Origin: Spirogloea muscicola
Taxonomy: Eukaryota; Streptophyta; Zygnematophyceae; Spirogloeales; Spirogloeaceae
Assembly (NCBI GenBank): GCA_009602725.1
Contig: WELB01000071.1
Location: forward strand, 64,059 to 126,578
Length of the DNA: 62,520 nucleotides
Reading direction: 5' to 3'
Part shown: one piece after another, positions 44,571 through 55,970 of the stretch
Numbering within the stretch: position 1 is the first letter of the stretch
How the letters are laid out: every line of letters begins with the position of its first letter
Notes under the pieces: model-generated
The model's database searches: none
What the model saw: the letters and a program-made list of their open reading frames with translations, nothing else
Told to the model about the DNA's origin: nothing
Position numbers and translations under genes: made by a program

Positions 44571-45337
44571 TGTGACGCTTCCCCGTTTGTTAGGCCCAAA
44601 CGGTAGCGGTAAGTGGCTTCACGCTCGGCTTCACGCCAATCACGCGCGTCACGCGCCAGTCACGCGCGCCACGCGCCAAACGCGCGGCACGTGCCAGTCT
44701 CCTGGACTTTTATGCCATTCGTCAGGCTCGCGCCACGCGCAGCCCGCAGTATGCGCGGCACGCGCCCCGCCCCGTATTCTTATTTTCTTATTGTGCGGGT
44801 CCGCCCTTCCGGGGGCCGGACCTTGGGGGCTACCCACGCCAGTCGTATCCCCACTTTGCGGGTCCGCCCGTCTGGGGGCCACCTTGGGGCTACCCTCGTC
44901 ACGCCCTCGGGGGAGGGGTGGCAAGTGAAACGCTATAAGTAGTGGGCCGAGGCCAGACTCCTGAGTCGGACCAGTGACGCCCAGAGAGAGGCACAGCCCT
45001 GCTTGCCTGCTGCCGCAGCCGCCGCCCCAGCACTGCGGCTGCCGTCTGCTGCCCAGCCGTCGTCGCAGCCTGTCGCTGCGGACATCGCCGGCTCTCCCTC
45101 CGTAAGTGCCACGGTTGCGCCCCATCTGGGGTCAGCTACTTATCCTAGACCCTCCGTAGAGTCGCCGCCTTCTGGCGGTGTCTCAGGGTAAGACTTCCGC
45201 TATACTACATGATGCACGTGTGTGCGTTGTGTGCTGTGGCGTTCCACTAGTAGGGGGGTAGTTCCTAAACCCCCTAATTCCGAACTCAATAAGGACGTAC
45301 TACCCCTGACGGCGTGTACAGGGATCAGGACGTCACA
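44571..45337 (+). mobile_element. Solo LTR, family F
   Basis: TGTGACGCTTCCCCG to ATCAGGACGTCACA, 767 bp. The flanks GGGCA (44566-44570) and AGGCA (45338-45342) are a 4/5 TSD, and the host CTG/CAG tract is contiguous across it. GTAAGT at 45112-45117. Confidence 0.88.
44934..44939 (+). promoter_or_regulatory. Candidate TATA box of the F LTR
   Basis: TATAAG within CGCTATAAGTAGTGGG, at the position conserved in families C and F. Confidence 0.6.
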
Positions 45338-45709
45338 AGGCAGCAGGCGGCAGCAGCAGAGCTACGGCGGGCAGCTGCAGCAGCAGGCAGCAGCAGGGCT
45401 GTGCCTCTCTTGGCGTCACAGGTCCGACTGCTCAGTCTGGCCTCGGCCTACTACTGAAAGTGTTCCCCCTGCCACCCCTCCCCAGAGGGTGTGAAGAGGG
45501 TCGCCCCAAGGTCCTCCCTCGGAGGGGCGGGCCTGACAAGGGGATACGACGATCTGCCGGACGCTGCCGCGCGCTAGCGAATCAGCGTCTGAAGGATGGA
45601 GACAACTCCGGGACGATGCGCGCGCGAGCAAAGCAGCCCTGTCGGAGGGAGTACGACAAGTCTCTGCGGATGCTGCGCGCAAGCGAAGTAGCGCCTCTCG
45701 GACGGTACG

Positions 45710-45938
45710 TGTAACGTTCCCCAAAATGTGACCGCCAAACCGTCTTACAAAAGCTTACAGGTCTTTTGGCTGTTGGCCCAGTGCCTGACGGCACGACCCG
45801 CCCTGGCACTCGTGCTGTTGCCGTTGGTCCGGGCTCGTCCGGGTGGCCTCTCATGCTCCCGTCATGCTCAGTCAGACATGCCCGGCGGCATGTGTGGGCC
45901 TGGACGCCCCCGGCGGCATATTCGGCCGCTGCCGTGTT
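45710..45938 (+). mobile_element. Family E LTR, 5' fragment
   Basis: TGTAACGTTCCCCAAAATG onward matches the minus strand of 43300 downward (GACGCCCCCGG, CAGTCAGACATGC). It is lost near 45938, where leader-like sequence of the next element begins. Confidence 0.75.
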
Positions 45939-46735
45939 TGCCTTCTGTTCTGGTGCACCAGTCCAGCTGTGCTGAAACTTGGCAGTATTGATGAGCGATT
46001 GCTGTCTATTGGATGCTGATCTGGTCCATCAGTGTTCCTTAGGCGCGACATGAAGTCGCAAATTCAAGTGCACGTCCGAGTCCTCCTCGGTCGGCAGCAC
46101 AACCTGCTGGTGTGGCGCAGCTCACCGAGGCGCTAGCCGACCTGCCAGCCCCGTCCAATCCTGATGGCTTGTCCTTTGAAGACAATCAGCGCGTGGTGCG
46201 CCTGATGGAGCTCTTTGAAGCAGTGGTCCCTGAGGTGGGCCCTGAGTCGTCCTCTTATGGGGATGCTGTGCAAAGAAGTGAACTCCCTGCTCGGTCGGAT
46301 CCGCACGGGCGAGCGTCGACTTCAGCAAGTCTTGTCGAGGGGATTTGTCGGTCCGGCTAACACCCGACTGGGGCGTGCCCAGCCGTCGACTTCTCCCAAG
46401 TATTCCGGCCAGTTGGCGGCGGCCTGCATGCATGGCTGACAGAGTTTCAAGCTTGGTTTGTCCTTTGCGTCACAGACACGGCGTCTCGCGTGGGGATCGC
46501 CGCGACTTATCTTCCTGCGGATGCTGCCTCGTGGTAGGACAGTGTCAAGGAGAGCTCAACTCCCGTCCCGAGACATACAACAACTGGGAGTTCTTCACGC
46601 GTACCTTGGTCAGTGTGTACGGCGACTTCCATTCGGAATTGAAAGCCCACATTGAACTTGACGCTCTGAGGATGCGAGATATTGGCTTTGAGGAATATGT
46701 ACGACATTTCTTGACCATTGCCCAGCAGCGGCAAA
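45939..46735 (+). pseudogene. gag fragment of a divergent chromovirus
   Basis: Short leader, a possible gag start at 46050, then LPAPSNPDGLSFEDNQRVVR and VRLMELFEA; later, in another frame, TYNNWEFFTRTLVSVYGDF and HIELDALRMRDIGFEEYVR, the capsid region conserved in these gags. At about 46715 the frame passes straight into integrase C-terminus. Everything from zinc knuckle to integrase core is deleted. Confidence 0.75.
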
Positions 46736-47060
46736 GGCATATGCTGACCAACGTCGAAGTGATGTGTCTTTCTACGTGGGTGCTCAAGTGCTACTGAGCA
46801 CAAAGCACCTTCCCTTGCGGGTAGTGGGGTGCACACAAGCAATACCCAGATGGGTTGGACCATTCCCTGTGTTGTGCCTTGTAGGTAAGGCGGCATATAA
46901 GCTTGGTACACCGGTACATTGGAAGACCTAGCCAGTCTTCCACGTGTCCCAGCTTCGGCCCCTTTACTCAGATGGCCGTGTCCAACCGCCCCCACCTCCC
47001 CTCGTGATTGAGGATCAGTTGGAGTTTGAGGTGGAGAAAATCTTGTCACACCGGGACACA
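46736..47060 (+). pseudogene. Integrase C-terminus
   Basis: MLTNVEVMCLSTWVLKCY-like, then LSTKHLPLRVVG, RWVGPFPV, VFHVSQLRPLYSDGRVQPP and LEFEVEKILSHRD. The chromodomain is lost after this at about 47060. Confidence 0.75.
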
Positions 47061-47079
47061 ACAGCAAATGAGCAGGCGT

Positions 47080-48264
47080 CAAGCACAGTGAAATTAAGTG
47101 CATGGCCACATTCCGTTTCCAGTGATTCTACCGCTCTGGAGTTATGAATGTTGCGGATTCGGTGAGCCGCAACATTGCAGGGGCTGCTGTGGCGGCTGTC
47201 TTGCACGCTTCAGGGGTTTGACCGCAGACGTGCGGCCTACTCGTGGAGCTGCTCGGCAGCCCACCGCCAAGCTCTCTGAGCTTTATGTGCGTATTCGTGA
47301 TGGCTGTGGCACAGACCCTTGCCAAATCAAACCAATTTCGCACGGTAGTAAATGACCAAGGCTTTTGGTGGCGAGGTGACGCCATTGTAGTCCCTGACTG
47401 CAATGCCTTGCGCAGCAGTATCTTGGAAGAACTGCATGAGCCTCCGTAAAGTGGTCATTTGGGTATGGCAAAGAAAAAGAAAGCTGTCAGCTTCTCGTTT
47501 GGTAGCCGAACTTGAAAGTCCAAGTGGAATCTTTTGTGAAGACTTTTGCCACCTGCCAGCGCATGAAGGCACGCTCTCATAAGCCTGCCCGATTAATCCA
47601 ACCGTTGGAGATTCCTCCGAGGAACTGGTCTGTTGTAATGTGGATTTCATCACCCATTTGCTGACGCGGAACGGCTGTGACGCCATCTGTGGGTCGTTTA
47701 AGTAAAGTGGCCCATTATATGTCTACGACCACAAAGGTGTCAGCCAAAGAATTTGGCTGGCATGTTCGTGGATTGAGATTGAAACTGCACGAAGTTCCCA
47801 AGCGAATCGTGTCTGGCCGCGACCCTCGCTTTACGGGGCACTTCTGGAGAGAAGTGTGCAGGCTGACTGGCACCCAGCAATCCATGTCCACGTCTTTCCA
47901 CCCCCAAACAGATGGTCAGAGGGAAATGATGAATTGGGTTTTGTCGGACACGTTAAGGCACTTTGTAAACCCCAGCCAAGTGACTGGGATGAGTAACTTG
48001 CTTCAGCAAGCAATGCCTTCTATGAGTCCACCAAGCACACCCCTTTCTTCCTCAACTACGGTCAGCATTCCCGCGTACCTTTACAAATGGGGAGGCCGGA
48101 ACACGTGTCGGCCGCTGTAAGCCTTATACCAGTAATCTCCTGGAGGCTCAGCGGAAAATTAGGCAATGCTTGGATATTGCCCAGCAAGGACAAAAGGAGT
48201 ATGCTGATCGAAGTCGTCGGAATATATCCTTCGCCGAGGGTGCTCAGGTGCTCTCGAGCACACA
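47080..48264 (+). pseudogene. RNase H end and integrase fragment
   Basis: FRFQ then NVADSVSRNIAGAAVAAV (RNase H tail), KLSELYVRIRDG, GDAIVVPDCNALRSS, an integrase zinc-finger remnant, SGRDPRFTGHFWREV and REMMNWVLSDTLRHFVNP. Then the AQVL region, cut by the A LTR at 48270. Stops and frameshifts occur throughout. The catalytic E region reads QREMMN, so the ERMN motif is altered. Confidence 0.78.
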
Positions 48265-48269
48265 GCACC

Positions 48270-48815
48270 TGTAAGGAACCTCGCCCTAAACACGCAGTTA
48301 GAGAGAGCAGTCCTTCTTGAGTTCGAACGTAGTGGGTTTAGGAGTCAACCCACTACACAGGCAAAGCACTAGCGCACAGGCGCAGCGGAAGATAGGCCCT
48401 GTGGCGCCGCCGTCCGGCGGCGACTCCACCTCCTGAGCACAGGCCGGCGCAGCAGGCCCCGCAGCAGAGTGCGGCGGCGGCTGCGGCGGCGAGCAGCGGC
48501 AAGGCTGCTCCTGGGCTTCACCGGCTGCCAACTGTCTGTTGAGCCTCTGCCCCCAAGGCTCCTTGTCATTCTCCGTGCCAACCCCCCTCCAGGGTTGTGA
48601 GCGGGTCGCCCCAAGGCCCGCCTTGCGGCAGGCCAAAGGTCCTCCCTTGAACGGGTGGATCCTGCGAGGGGTGTTTCAAACGGGCGGGGCGCACCTCTGG
48701 GCGAGGCACCTGCCCGGCAAGCCAGCCCGCCACCTGGCGGGCCATTTGTCCCGAATGGCCGGTCATGTAATGCCAACAGAGCCATGTGGCTTAACCAAAC
48801 GGCTGGTTCATCACA
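48270..48815 (-). mobile_element. Solo LTR, family A, reversed, inside integrase
   Basis: Plus-strand edges TGTAAGGAACCTCGCCC and GGCTGGTTCATCACA, 546 bp. Perfect TSD GCACC at 48265-48269 and 48816-48820; the host integrase reads across as STQHPSLRAVGTPKLLPKW. Confidence 0.94.
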
Positions 48816-48820
48816 GCACC

Positions 48821-49295
48821 CCTCCTTGCGGGCTGTAGGTACGCCTAAGTTGCTGCCAAAGTGGGTTGAACACTTTCGTGTAGTGTCGTCCCGGTCGCAT
48901 ATGAGCTAGATACACCCGTTCAATGGAACATCCACACAGTTTCCCATGTGTCCCAGCTATCGTACCATTCGGATGGTCGTGTACGAACGCCCCCACCTCC
49001 CCTCGTCGTTGAGATGAAGAGGAGTATGAGGCGGAGGAGATGTTGTCTCACCGCGACAAAGTAGGCGACGTAAGTCCCGATAGTACATTGTGAAGTGGCT
49101 AGGCCATGGGCCCGAGCACAATGCGTAGGAACTGGCGGCCAATCTTGCCCATCGTCACGCCGTTCTCCGTATGTGATGCACAAGGGCATTCCCCTTTGCG
49201 TCGTAGTACAAAACGCCCCCGTCGAAATTATTTTCTTCGGGTTCGTGCAGTTCTGTCTTTGTTCCCGAGGACGTGAACATCTAAGTGAGGAGGAA
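48821..49295 (+). pseudogene. Integrase C-terminus, decayed chromodomain and polypurine tract
   Basis: LRAVGTPKLLPKWVEHFRVV, a frame break, SHVSQLSYHSDGRVRTPPPP and a decayed chromodomain (KWLGHGPEHNA). It ends with the purine-rich AAGTGAGGAGGAA before a G LTR. Same element as 47080-48264. Confidence 0.8.
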
Positions 49296-50126
49296 TGTAA
49301 CGTCCCCACCGTCACGGGCGGCTTAACATCGAGTTAAGCGCTAATGTGTGACCCCTAACGCGCACGCGACTGACGTGTGCGACGCGCGTGCGACGCGCGA
49401 GGTTACGCGCGATGTGACACGCCTGCTGACGATGTGACGTGGAGGCGGCGCATCTTGGGCTCCCAGAGAGGAGATCCTCGGCGGGTTCTCGAATCGGCCG
49501 CCAGGACACGTGTGGCGCGCCTACGGCCCTATGCCGCGCAGAGCGGCGCTGGGCGGAGCTCGGGCCCGCCCACGACTTGGCCTTGGACAGGACAGGACTG
49601 AAGGACTGAAGTACTGACCCGGCGGCGCTGCAGGGCGGTACCGTTGGGCCGCGCCGCAGGACGGCCGCCGGAAGGGAGCCGCGTGGCCTGCCCTCGCACT
49701 AGATTCCCCTTGTCGGGCCCGCCCTCCAGAAGGTGGGCCCTGAGACGAGCCTCCCAGAGACCCTGGGGAGGGTTGCACATGAAGCACTACAAGTAGGGCG
49801 GAGAGCAGACTCGGGTGACCCGATCAACATCAGTGAAGCCCGCGAGAGCGAGGCGCAACCCTGCTGCCGCCGGTTGCCGCAGCCCGCCGCCGCATCCCGT
49901 CGTCGCGGATCTTCATCGGCTCTCTGTGAGTAAGACTGTGGCTGCAGCCGCTGGCCCGTACCTGAAGGGTGAGCTGCTGCCTGTCGGCAGCGCCTCAGGG
50001 CAAGACTTCCGCTGTGTAGAACACGTCGTGCTTCGCTGTGCTGGGGGTTTGTCTCTAAACCCCAGCGACCGAAACCAATAGGCTTACTGCCCCCTGACTG
50101 TGCTCTTAAGGGTCAGGGTAATCACA
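49296..50126 (+). mobile_element. 3' LTR, family G
   Basis: TGTAACGTCCCCACCG to CAGGGTAATCACA, 831 bp, directly after the polypurine tract. Matches the solo G LTR at 15718-16440. Confidence 0.85.
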
Positions 50127-50637
50127 ACCCGCGCCAGTCGTATCCCCGTTGTGCGGGTCCGCCCCGCCGGGGGCCGGAGCTTGGGGCTACCCTCGTCACA
50201 CCCTCCGGAGAGGGTGGCAGGTGGAACGCTATAAGTAGTAGGCCGAGGCCAAACTCTTCAGTCGAACCAGTGATGCCCAGAGAGAGGCATAGCCCTGCCT
50301 GCCTGCTGCCGCAGCCGCCGCCCCAGCTCTGCTGCTGCCGTCTGCTGCCCAGCCCGTCGCCGCAGCCCGTCGCTGCGGACATCGCCGGCTCTCCGTAAGT
50401 GCCACGATTGCGCCCCATCTTGGGCCAGCTACTAACCCCAGACCCTCTGGAGAGTCGCCGCCTTCTGGCGGCGCCTCAGGGTAAGAATTGCGCTGTGCTA
50501 TGTGATGCACTTGAGTACACCGTGTGCGTTGGCGCTCCAGTATGTAGGGGGCTAGTTCCTAAACCCCCTAGGTTCGAACTCAATAAGGACATACCAATCC
50601 CCAACTTGGTTGTATAGGGATTGTATAGGACGTCACA
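50127..50637 (+). mobile_element. Family F LTR, 5'-truncated
   Basis: Matches 44830-45337 from CGCCAGTCGTATCCCC to GGACGTCACA. TATAAG at 50230-50235, GTAAGT at 50395-50400. Its 5' part is missing at the G LTR boundary. Confidence 0.85.
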
Positions 50638-51204
50638 GTAGCTCCTCGCTCGCAACTGGTGAATCACCAATTTCGAATCACGCCTGAGGAGAATCCGTGG
50701 TTGGCTTGTTGTGGGCCGCTCGGCAAGGTGCTCCGTATTGGCTTCACCAAAGCGCTTGCCACCTTTCAAAGTGATAACGCAGGTCTTTGGCCCCCCATTG
50801 TATGACTTCGTCCTGTTACTTGGATGACATACTGGTGTTCAGTAAAATGCATGAGAATCACGTACTGCACCACGGCAAGTGCTGCAAATGCTGCGTGCAA
50901 CCCATTCGTAGAATAATTGGCAAGAGATTCAAGTGCATATGCCACCAGCCCAAGCTCACAGACTTCAGCATGTTGTGGGCCAAAACAGGGCTCGCGTCGA
51001 CCCCAGATAAATTGTGGTAGAAATGGACTATCCGGTGCAACGGAATGTGCCACAGTTGCGTTCCTAGATGGGAATCGCGCATCGCTTCCGTAAGTGGCTG
51101 CATGGAGACAGAAGTATGGCATTCCCTATCTCAACGCTCACTCGTAAGGACGCATCCTGGGGGTGGACGTCCGAAGGCCAGAGGCCATTTGAGGGTGATT
51201 ATCG
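50638..51204 (+). pseudogene. Decayed Ty3/gypsy RT fragment (old lineage)
   Basis: ITPEE, then VFGPPLYDFVL, YLDD-like LLG*H with VFSK, and later a WAKTGLASTP block, STLTRKDAS and WGWTSEGQRPFE. Frame changes every 50-150 bp. Resembles 11320-11620 more than the younger RTs. Confidence 0.65.
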
Positions 51205-51756
51205 TGTGAAGGACCCAACCCCTAAGAGCACAACTAGGGTTAGGTCGTCTTTGTTGGTTTCGGTCGCTGCGAATTTTAGACGAACCCTCAGTACAGCGAA
51301 GCAGCACGCACACTACGCAGTGGATACCTTGCCCTGACGCCGCCGACAGGCGGCGACTCCCTTCTCTGGTACGGGCCAGCGACTGTCCACAAGGGGAGCA
51401 GTCACAGTCTTACTCACGATAGAGCCGACGAAGATCCGCAGCAGCCGGTTGCGGCGTCGGGCTGCAGCAGCAGGCAGCAGCAGGGCTGCATCGGCGGGCT
51501 GCGGCAGCAGGCGGCAGCAGGGCTGCGCCATTCTCTCGCGGGCTTCGATCATTCCGACCGGGTATCACGAGTCTGGTCTGAGCCCTATTTACAAAGCTTC
51601 ATGTGCCGCCCTCCCCAGGGGTCTCTGGGAGGCTCGTCTCAAGGTCCACTGCTAAGGAGCCGGGGCCGACAAGGGGATCCTAGTGCGAGGGCAAGCCACG
51701 TGGCTCCTTCTGGAAGCGGCCGCTGCTCTGCGGCGCCGCCTCTGATACCGATGTAC
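51205..51756 (-). mobile_element. Family C/G-type LTR, reversed, truncated
   Basis: From TGTGAAGGACCCAACCC on the plus strand through the CAG-rich tract and the TCTCTGGGAGGCTCGTCTC region. The minus-strand 5' end is missing. A short CTCTGATACCGATGTACA at 51742-51759 looks like a primer-binding-site/LTR-end junction of yet another minus-strand copy. Confidence 0.6.
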
Positions 51757-51885
51757 AGGACAAAGTCCCGAAAAGCACAATTAGGGGTTAGGTCGACCTT
51801 ACTGGTCTCGGTCAGGTCAGGGTTCTGAGACGAATCCCTAGCAAAGCGAAGCACCATGCACACCACGCAGCGGAATAACGGGCTT
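51757..51885 (-). mobile_element. LTR 3' scrap, reversed
   Basis: About 130 bp of LTR end (AGCACAATTAGGGGTTAGG, GAAGCACCATGCACACC, CGCAGCGGAATA) that breaks off where a plus-strand leader begins. Confidence 0.5.
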
Positions 51886-52351
51886 TGTACTCGCCGCTGA
51901 TGATGCAAGGATCTTCCTGATATGCTGGCTTTACCTTTTCTTTTGAGATAAAGTGTCTTGCCAGACGTTGGTCCGCGCGGCTGCTCCGCGGAAGCGACAG
52001 GTGCTGCGTCATCTTTTCGCACTGAGACAGCACCGACCAACGCCAATCATCGACTGCCTGATGCTTGAGGAGGACCACCTGCTGCTAGATCGCCTACTTT
52101 GAGGTGGGGATTGACGTCTGCAGCCTTTGTGTGGTAAGATTAGTCGTGTGGCCGGCATCGATCGTTTGCAGCGGTCTTGGTATCGCATCTGCGGCTGTCT
52201 GCCTGCCTGCTGTTTGGAGGTGTGGAGTTGCGCGCTGCCTTGCTTGCTCGCTCGCTGGTGCATCAGTCTTGCGCTGTCCTGTATTGCAGTATAGATTGAG
52301 CGATAGGCTCTGTTGGAGCCTGACTTGATCACTTAGTGCTCCTCAGAAAGC
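51886..52351 (+). other. Leader of a plus-strand chromovirus without its LTR
   Basis: Collinear with 26636-27105 (CGCTGATGATGCAAGGATC, GCCAGACGTTGGTCCG, GTGTGGTAAGATTAGTCG). The 5' LTR and primer-binding site are missing. Confidence 0.7.
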
Positions 52352-53590
52352 ATGGAGTTGCACACATCTAGTGCGCCTCCTAGCCCTCCTGGGGAGGTAG
52401 AGTAATCGGCTGCTGAGGCAGCGGCTGCTGCAGGGCCAGCTGCTGAGGCAGTGGCTGCTGCGGGGCAAGCCCATGAGGGGCACGCCGAGCTGGGAGCCGC
52501 GGGCCGAGAGGGCCTGCCGGCTGGGGAGGTGCAACGCATGGCACTCCTCACGCAGGACCTGGCGGCAGTCCAGTCTGCGATGGACCCAGCTCAACACCAC
52601 CTCCTTGCGAGGATGTGCCGGGAGCACCACGCCCTACTCGTCCAGCAGTGCGCGGGAGAGCGGCATGTCCGAGAGATGGATGCCGTGGTGCGTTTGATGC
52701 AAGAGCAGTGGCAACCCTGCGCATGGACTCGCCAGGGCCCACGCACCAAGATTCTCCGGTCAGGATGATCGGGGTGGTCTCCAGGTGTGGCTCAGCGGGA
52801 TGTCCGAATGTTTCGCTTTGATGGAATCGGACGCGACGGCAAGAGTGCCGCTCGCTGCGACGTACCTCGGGGGGGAGCCACGTGAGTGGTGGGACGCCCT
52901 CGAGCAGTCCACGACGCCCGATGTGTATAACACATGGGACTACTTAAGCAGCTCACTCGTGACGGCCTACGGCGATATTCATGCTGAGCTTCAAGCTCGC
53001 GACGAGTTGGATGCCATCCGCATGAGCGGCACAGACTTCGGACCGTATGTGCGGCGCTTCAAGCTGCTGCTTTCGAAGCTGCGCAATGAGCCAATGAAGG
53101 CGGTGGACCAGTGCCAACGCTTCAAGGCTGGGCTGCCTTCCAATATGCGAACGTGGGTCGCGGTGATCCTGCTACTTCACTGGCATATACGGTTTTCACT
53201 AAGATGGTGGAGCACGCCAGGATGCTCAGCACGACAGACATTGGGCCGGGCAAGCTTCCCCTGCTCGAGGCAGGTGGATCTGCAGAGGCAGAGCGGGGCA
53301 AAAAGAGGTTTTACTAAGAAGGGGTTGAACGCTCGTCCCCAAGGCGGCTTCCAGAAGCCGCGAGTGGAAGGTGGTGGCTGCTATCGCTGCGGCGACAACT
53401 GTGATCAGATCAAGGACTGCCAGGCGGCAGGTCCCTCAACTTCCAGGCTACCTCACAGCGCCCTATGGGCCGGGACAAGGGCCACTCCAAGGAGAAGCGT
53501 GAGTGCCTTTACCTTGCCTCGGAAAGCAATCTCATTCAGCCAGACGCATATGAGCTGTTTGATCTTGCTGGCATAGCTTGCCCGCCATAC
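52352..53590 (+). pseudogene. gag of a chromovirus, nearly full length
   Basis: ATG at 52352 (MELHTSSAPPSPPGEVE), an in-frame TAA near 52403, then QDLAAVQSAMDPAQH, and after a frame change FALMESDATARVPLAATYLG and EWWDALEQS. Then YVRRFKLLLSKLRNEPMKAV and FKAGLPSNMRTWVAV, which is the capsid region in full. The zinc knuckle near 53380-53425 reads CYRCGDNCDQIKDC: the His of CCHC is replaced. The Ala-rich N-terminus has no tandem array here. Confidence 0.85.
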
Positions 53591-54540
53591 GAGTACCGGT
53601 TGTACGCTCATTTCTGGTTTTTTGCAAGGTCTGGAGGCCGGAGGGCCTCTACTTGTGTGGGTTGCCCACAATGACTGGCAAATAGCTGCAAAGATTCATC
53701 TGAGCTGCCCTGCGCGCCGTCGGCCTGAAGAAGTTGTCTTCTTCCACAGAGGCGCGGCGTGATTGATCAAGCTCCGCTCGGGATGTTACTGTTGTGCTCG
53801 CACGAGGCGGGACACAGGCTCCGTAGGCAGAGCGTTGATGCCGCTCAGACTAGGCCCGGCAGATGTCAGGGTAATGTTGGTCACATCCCAATTCTTGGTA
53901 GCAGTGTACGTGGGGTACACACTATGCTATATGAGGGGCTGGTTGCTGATGCACCGGCCAACATCCTCATAGATTTGAGCGGCCTCAGTGTCCTTTGTGA
54001 ATAAGATTCTGCTGTGTTCCATTGGCTTGAGATGGCAAGCAGATGGTTTGCCTAGAGTGACATTGGCCAATGGCCACCCCACCGAAGTGCTGGGTCTATG
54101 CAAGGTTCCCATTCGCAGTCAGCAATACCAAGTCGAGGTGCCTGTTCACGCCATTGTGCTGGCCGCTGCATTTGATGTGATATTGGGTAATTATTAGCTT
54201 TGTGTCAGATCGGCATGCCTTGTTTGAACGCCAACTTTGCACTGTACAACGTGGCGCACGGCGCCTTGTCCTCTGCAACAAGCTTTCCTGTGCACCGCCA
54301 CTGGCGGCAGGGTTCCGCCATGCAGATGAAGCAATTGGTTCACAAGAACACTGTGCAGACGGCATATATTGTGATGGTGGCGTTGAATGACGAGTCTGAG
54401 CCTGGCTCGTGTGCGAATGCTTCGGATTCACATGGCAGGGTTCTTAATAATTTGCTGGAAGAGTCTGCGGATGTTTTTCCGTACTCTCTTCCGGACGGTC
54501 TGCCTCCTCATCGAGGTGTAGCTCAAACCATTCCAATGGA
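53591..54540 (+). pseudogene. Protease and start of RT linker, truncated
   Basis: Gag-pro bridge (GGRRASTCVGCPQ in a shifted frame), LIDLSGLSV and SVSFVNK-like protease in which the active-site DSGAS is corrupted. Then LPRVTLANGHPTEVLGLCKV, LAAAFDVILGNY with a stop, a TVQRGAR-like piece, and LLEESADVFPYSLPDGLPPH ending at IPMERE. There LINE-like sequence begins at 54541, so RT and everything after it are missing. Confidence 0.8.
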
Positions 54541-54621
54541 GCGAGAGCTTCTGTAGCAGCTGCAAATTACTCCGACCTGCTGCTGCAAACTCGAGATATG
54601 CCAAGCTCCTATCCGCAATAG
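54541..54621 (+). pseudogene. LINE-like C-terminal scrap
   Basis: Reads ASVAAANYSDLLLQTRD to a TAG at 54619-54621, the same ending as the other LINE-like tails, fused to gypsy sequence at its 5' side. Confidence 0.6.
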
Positions 54622-55223
54622 ACTCTTGCATAGCTGTGTGTTTTAGGCGCCTTGCGCCTCTTTGGACCTTGTCACATTCTTTCAGAGCTACTGAGTGTTT
54701 CGTAACTACTTTATTCTCTGTATGCTTTAGCGCTGACCCTGGCCCTTTCGAACTTCTTTCTCCTGGGAGAAAGAAGTTCTTCTTTTTTCCTGGGCTGGTC
54801 TCTCGCAGCCACCGGCCTCTCCCGGAAGCGTCCCTTTTCACAGGCCCCACACCCTTTGGAGGGACTCCTTGGCTTGTACTTTCCTTCTATGTTCCTTTGG
54901 CTGGCCTCTCACGATCAATGCTGCAGATTGCAAGAGCTGTTTCTCCGTATACATGTAATGCCAGCCGAATCAAGCGAACATCGTCCGAAGGGGCCCGGAA
55001 AGGAATAATAGAATAACACGATGATTGGTCACCTGAAATCCCTGGTGAGAGAATGAGACTTTCCAGTAGAGGGCGATGGCTGTGATTGGCCAGCCCAGAA
55101 AAGGCAATCAACTGAATTCCGAAGCCTAGGAAACAGCCGCTGGGAAACTAGATCTGCTGAGAGGGCCCTGTTGCCTAACTGGTCGCCTGGTCGCCGTCTG
55201 GCCCGGAGGAGGTCCCCGCGTAA
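54622..55223 (+). repeat. LINE-like 3' tail with perfect hairpin
   Basis: GAACTTCTTTCTCC at 54750-54763 and GGAGAAAGAAGTTC at 54766-54779 form a perfect 14-bp stem. A wider inverted repeat pairs 54784-54815 (CTGGGCTGG, CAGCCACC) with about 55070-55110 (GGCTGTGATTGGCCAGCCCAG). No coding sequence is seen. Confidence 0.7.
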
Positions 55224-55670
55224 TTGCGGATGTGGTTGACTGCCGACTGCGTCGATTTTGCCAACCCCACCAGATTGGCGTCGACTGCAGGGCAAGCAGT
55301 CGGCCTGGCGGCCCGTGGCAAGGAGTGTAAGTATGCCGATCACCCTGCTGGTGATGAATTCGCGGCACTTGCAATCGACGTCCACGGGGCTTTCAGCAGT
55401 CGCTGGCTGAACCTCCTCCAGCGGCTTGCCCGACAGGCCATCGATCGGCGGCCAGATCAGCCAGGGGAGCTGCCCGGCTTCAACACTGCCGGCTCGATTG
55501 CGCAGGTGTTCCGCATGCGGCTGTCAGTCTCTTTCTAGCGCTCCCTGGCTCACGGAGTCCACTCGCAAGCAGGCCGCCTTATTTCTGCTGCATCTGGGTC
55601 TAGGTGGAGTGCGTATTTCCCAACTGCAAATTACTCCGACTTGCTGCTGCTCACCTGTGGGTACTACTAA
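55224..55670 (+). pseudogene. LINE-like C-terminal region, one in-frame stop
   Basis: VDFANPTRLAST, GKECKYADHPAGDEF, LAIDVHGAFSSRW, LLQRLARQAIDRRP and FRMRLSVSF, then TAG at 55536-55538. The same frame goes on RSLAHGVHSQAGR to NYSDLLLLTCGYY and TAA at 55668-55670. The DEF.ALAIDxHG...LLxxLA pattern is what I recognise as the C-terminal domain after RT in LINE-like ORFs. This is the longest copy here. Confidence 0.6.
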
Positions 55671-55930
55671 GCTTCCATCTGCGGTCGTCTCGTGTCTAGC
55701 TGTGTGGTTTTCCTTTCCGGCACATTTTGGCTCTTTGAACCTTGTCCATCCTTTTTGAGCTGGCCTTCCCCAGCCCCTACCCTCTGTAGGCGGGCACTTG
55801 CTTTCTTTGAGTTGCGGCTCCGAGTGAAGAAGTGGCACTCCAAATGGGGGCAAGGGCTGTGATAAGCCAGCCCAAAAATAATCGACAAGGGTTCGGAGGG
55901 GCCGACGAGCGTTTAGCAGCTACAGAGGGG
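55671..55930 (+). repeat. LINE-like 3' tail with inverted repeat
   Basis: The arm near 55741-55770 (CTTGTCCATCC, GAGCTGGCC) pairs with 55865-55892 (GCCAGCCCA, CGACAAGGG). Same design as 245-545. Confidence 0.65.
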
Positions 55931-55970
55931 CCTGAAGATGTCATGTCAGCACAGGGGGAGGATGGATCAC

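Larger units (their letters stand above)
44470..45709 (-). mobile_element. B-like LTR remnant, reversed, interrupted
   Basis: The minus-strand middle of a B-like LTR (44470-44570 and 45338-45709), with the CTG-rich tract and the CCTCCCCAGAGGGTGTG region, is split by the F LTR. Both termini are missing. Confidence 0.7.
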
